The position numbers and the translations under genes are program-made. From positions 1-8,278 of the forward strand of contig CAJONM010000115.1 of NCBI GenBank assembly GCA_905235885.1: a stretch of DNA of 8,278 nucleotides. Reading direction: 5' to 3'. The first letter of the stretch is position 1. Each line of letters opens with the position of its first letter. This document shows, in pieces, positions 7,401 through 8,278 of this stretch. This DNA comes from an uncultured Clostridia bacterium. GTDB taxonomy: Bacteria > Bacillota > Clostridia > UBA1381. The notes beneath the pieces are model-generated. The model was not told the DNA's origin. It worked only from the letters and a program-made list of their open reading frames with translations, and did not search any database.

Positions 7401-7638
7401 CAGACCGAATGTGCTTGATATTATAACGAATAAGGAAGTAACGCTTGTCATAAATACGCCCACCGATAAGAAGGGTGCGGTAGACGACAGCTATATACGA
7501 AAGGCAGTAATAAAGAACAGGATCTCGTATATGACTACCATGGCAATGGCAAAAGCGTCCGTAGCAGGTATCAAAGCTATGCAGACGGCGTCAAGCGGTG
7601 TAAAATCACTTCAGGAATTTCACAGTGAAATAAAGTAA
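4426..7638 (+). CDS. carB: Carbamoyl phosphate synthetase, large subunit (CarB)
   Basis: CarB makes carbamoyl phosphate from bicarbonate, two ATP and ammonia supplied by the glutaminase subunit CarA, feeding pyrimidine and arginine synthesis in the cytoplasm. At 1,070 residues it is full length (E. coli 1,073). The order is: carboxyphosphate domain (1 to about 400; IIGSGPIIIGQACEFDYSG at 12-30, ATP-grasp loop MGGAGGG 174-180, EINPRTSRSSALASK 298-312), oligomerisation domain (about 400-550), carbamoyl phosphate domain (about 553-930; GGGPNRIGQGIEFDY 558-572, LGGRGME 712-718, EANPRASR 833-840), and the MGS-like allosteric domain (about 935-1070). Recalled E. coli effector contacts have counterparts: S943, K949, T969, T972, K988 and N1010 for the nucleotide; E775, D783, E887, Y1035 and T1037 for ornithine. 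UMP feedback is therefore plausible. ATG 4426 is preferred over TTG 4423 because AGAGG (4414-4418) lies seven bases from the ATG. carA is not adjacent; the upstream neighbours are two unknown membrane genes. Confidence 0.97.
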   Translation: MKKRNDIHKVLIIGSGPIIIGQACEFDYSGTQACKALRKLGYEIVLVNSNPATIMTDPETADVTYIEPLNLKRLTQIIEKERPDALLPNLGGQSGLNLCSELAKAGVLDKYGVKVIGVQVDAIDRGEDRIEFKKTMNSLGIEMARSEVAYSVDEALKIAEELGYPVVLRPAYTMGGAGGGLVYNTEELKVVCERGLQASLVGQVLVEESVLGWEELELEVVRDSANNMITVCFIENIDPLGVHTGDSFCSAPMLTIPEDVQKELQRQAYKIVEAIEVIGGTNVQFARNPKDGRIIVIEINPRTSRSSALASKATGFPIALVSSMLAAGFDLSDIPCGKYGTLDKYYPDGDYVVIKFARWAFEKFKGAQDKLGTQMRAVGEVMSIGKTYKEAFQKAIRSLEIGRYGLGGAKDFAEKTKDELLNMLHVPSSERQFIMYEALRKGASVDELWELTKIKHYFIEQMKELVEEEEALKKYKGSVPPADALEKAKKDGFSDRYLCGLLDVPEADVRNARKAAGVVEAWEGVHVSGTEDAAYYYSSYNIKDQSKTSDKPKIMILGGGPNRIGQGIEFDYCCVHAAMALKKLGFETIIVNCNPETVSTDYDTSDKLYFEPLTLEDVLSIHEKEKPLGVIAQFGGQTPLNLAAELKRNGVNILGTTPETIDLAEDRDLFRAMMDKLDIPMPESGMAVDVDEAIKIADKIGYPVMVRPSYVLGGRGMEVVHDEESLRVYMAAAVGVTPDRPILIDRFLNHATECEADAISDGENVFVPAVMEHIELAGIHSGDSACILPSMNISKKNVEIIKEYTRRIAKEMNVRGLMNMQYAIEGDTVYVLEANPRASRTVPLVSKVCDIRMVPLATEIITSPLTGQSSPILDMKERSIPHYGVKEAVFPFNMFQEVDPILGPEMRSTGEVLGMASSFGDAFAKAEEATQTCVPTKGKVLISVNDRDKSELCEVARGFIGCGFDIISTKGTAKFLKENGIEVSEIAKLGEGRPNVLDIITNKEVTLVINTPTDKKGAVDDSYIRKAVIKNRISYMTTMAMAKASVAGIKAMQTASSGVKSLQEFHSEIK

Positions 7639-7643
7639 ACGGA

Positions 7644-7680
7644 TAAAGGGGTTGCATCAAAAAGCAGCCCCTTTATTTTG
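7644..7680. terminator. Shared, probably bidirectional, terminator of convergent genes
   Basis: A 12-bp stem, TAAAGGGGTTGC (7644-7655) with GCAGCCCCTTTA (7664-7675), has one G-T wobble and an eight-base A-rich loop, and begins five bases after the carB stop. On the plus strand it is followed by TTTTG; on the minus strand the tail (TCCGTTTACTTTATTTC) is also T-rich. The minus-strand stop codon (7675-7673) lies inside the 3' arm. It probably serves both genes. Confidence 0.8.
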
Positions 7681-8278
7681 AGTATTCGATTATTTTATGA
7701 TTTTGCGAGAAGAAACGCAGATTTGCGTCAAAGTACAGGTGCGAGATGTTTTTGCCCGTCGTTCGGACGCCGCCGCTGATGATGTTTTGCGTGTCCCATG
7801 TCGTGTCAACGATTATCCATCGTCCGTCGGCGTATACCTCGTTCCATGCGTGGTTGGGACTTGTCTCGTTTATGTTTTCGTTTGTCCATGATATTTCATT
7901 ATCGGTAACGCCCAGTGCAAAGCCGGTGACGACATTGCATGGGATCGACTCCGCGCGGCACAGCGCCGCATATAAATTTGAAAATCCGAGGCATACGGCC
8001 TGTCTTGAATTTACAACATCGGTCGCTACATAATACGCGGTATTTATGCCCGAATTTGATACGCTGTCTTTGTCGTAATATATATTGCGGCATACCCAGT
8101 CATGCAGCGCGAGTGCCTTTTGATAGTCTGTTTCGTATGAGGCTGCTATCGAGTCGGCAAGTGATTTGATATTGGTTTCGTCGCAGCATATGTCATATGT
8201 GTTCTTTAATGCGCGGCTGATGGATTTGTCCTTTGTGTATTGAGCTGAGTTTGCGTCATGAACGGGCGATACACAAAC
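7673..8278 (-). CDS. Transglutaminase-like protein, C-terminal part (runs off window)
   Basis: An open frame of 201 codons plus TAA enters at the right edge on the minus strand; its start is outside the window. It has a transglutaminase-like (papain-fold) core with all three catalytic residues: Cys in QAVCLGFSNLYAALCR (residue 96 of the visible part, codon 7993-7991), His in NHAWNEVY (143, codon 7852-7850) and Asp in WIIVDTTWDT (158, codon 7807-7805). The preceding ALALHDWVCRNIYYD (56-70) is the usual helix before the core, and YFDANLRFFSQNHKI near the end is typical of clostridial members. Bacterial relatives are commonly secreted or surface peptidases or crosslinkers; a signal peptide or anchor would lie in the missing N-terminus. 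The substrate cannot be told. Codon use resembles the neighbours. It converges on carB, with its stop inside the shared terminator, so it is a separate transcription unit. Confidence 0.88.
   Translation of the reverse strand, partial: VCVSPVHDANSAQYTKDKSISRALKNTYDICCDETNIKSLADSIAASYETDYQKALALHDWVCRNIYYDKDSVSNSGINTAYYVATDVVNSRQAVCLGFSNLYAALCRAESIPCNVVTGFALGVTDNEISWTNENINETSPNHAWNEVYADGRWIIVDTTWDTQNIISGGVRTTGKNISHLYFDANLRFFSQNHKIIEYSK

Noticed and set aside
7746..8033. 95-residue plus-strand open frame, with smaller ones nearby
   Set aside because: It is antisense to the transglutaminase-like frame, which contains a complete catalytic triad. The plus-strand products have no motif and no good ribosome binding site.

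Overview
The window looks like chromosomal DNA from an anaerobic Gram-positive bacterium of the Clostridia, probably a gut-type lineage. The grounds are strong AGGAGG-type ribosome binding sites, near-consensus TTGACA/TATAAT promoters with 16-17 base spacers, heavy use of ATA and AGA/AGG codons, base composition that looks to be in the mid-40s percent G+C by eye, and protein families I associate with Clostridia. The assignment rests on style and memory, not on a search. Genes fill almost the whole window, and no stretch over 300 bases lacks one.

Layout: (i) 1-150 is non-coding. It holds a multi-stem inverted-repeat element at the window edge and a strong intrinsic terminator for a gene further left. 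(ii) 198-3313 is a two-gene operon with ATGA overlap. It encodes a SbcD/Mre11/YhaO-like metallophosphoesterase and a SbcC/Rad50/YhaN-like ATPase that carries two transmembrane helices in the middle of its coiled coil. Together they would form a membrane-tethered nuclease/ATPase complex for DNA end processing. (iii) 3437-3676 is a 79-residue protein of unknown function with its own promoter; a perfect 16-base palindrome is centred near the -35 box. (iv) 3735-7638 is a likely operon: two small overlapping membrane-protein genes of unknown function, then, 26 bases on, carB, the large subunit of carbamoyl phosphate synthetase. carA is not next to it. (v) 7673-8278 on the minus strand is the C-terminal 201 residues of a transglutaminase-like protein with a complete Cys-His-Asp triad. 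It runs off the right edge and converges on carB across a shared, probably bidirectional, terminator.

No RNA gene, CRISPR array, transposase, phage gene or defence island is visible. The most interesting points are the membrane-anchored SbcC-like protein, the unknown membrane-protein pair that shares a helix motif and is coupled to carB, the palindrome on the promoter of the 79-residue orphan, and the structured element at the left edge. No clearly new system can be claimed from this sequence alone.
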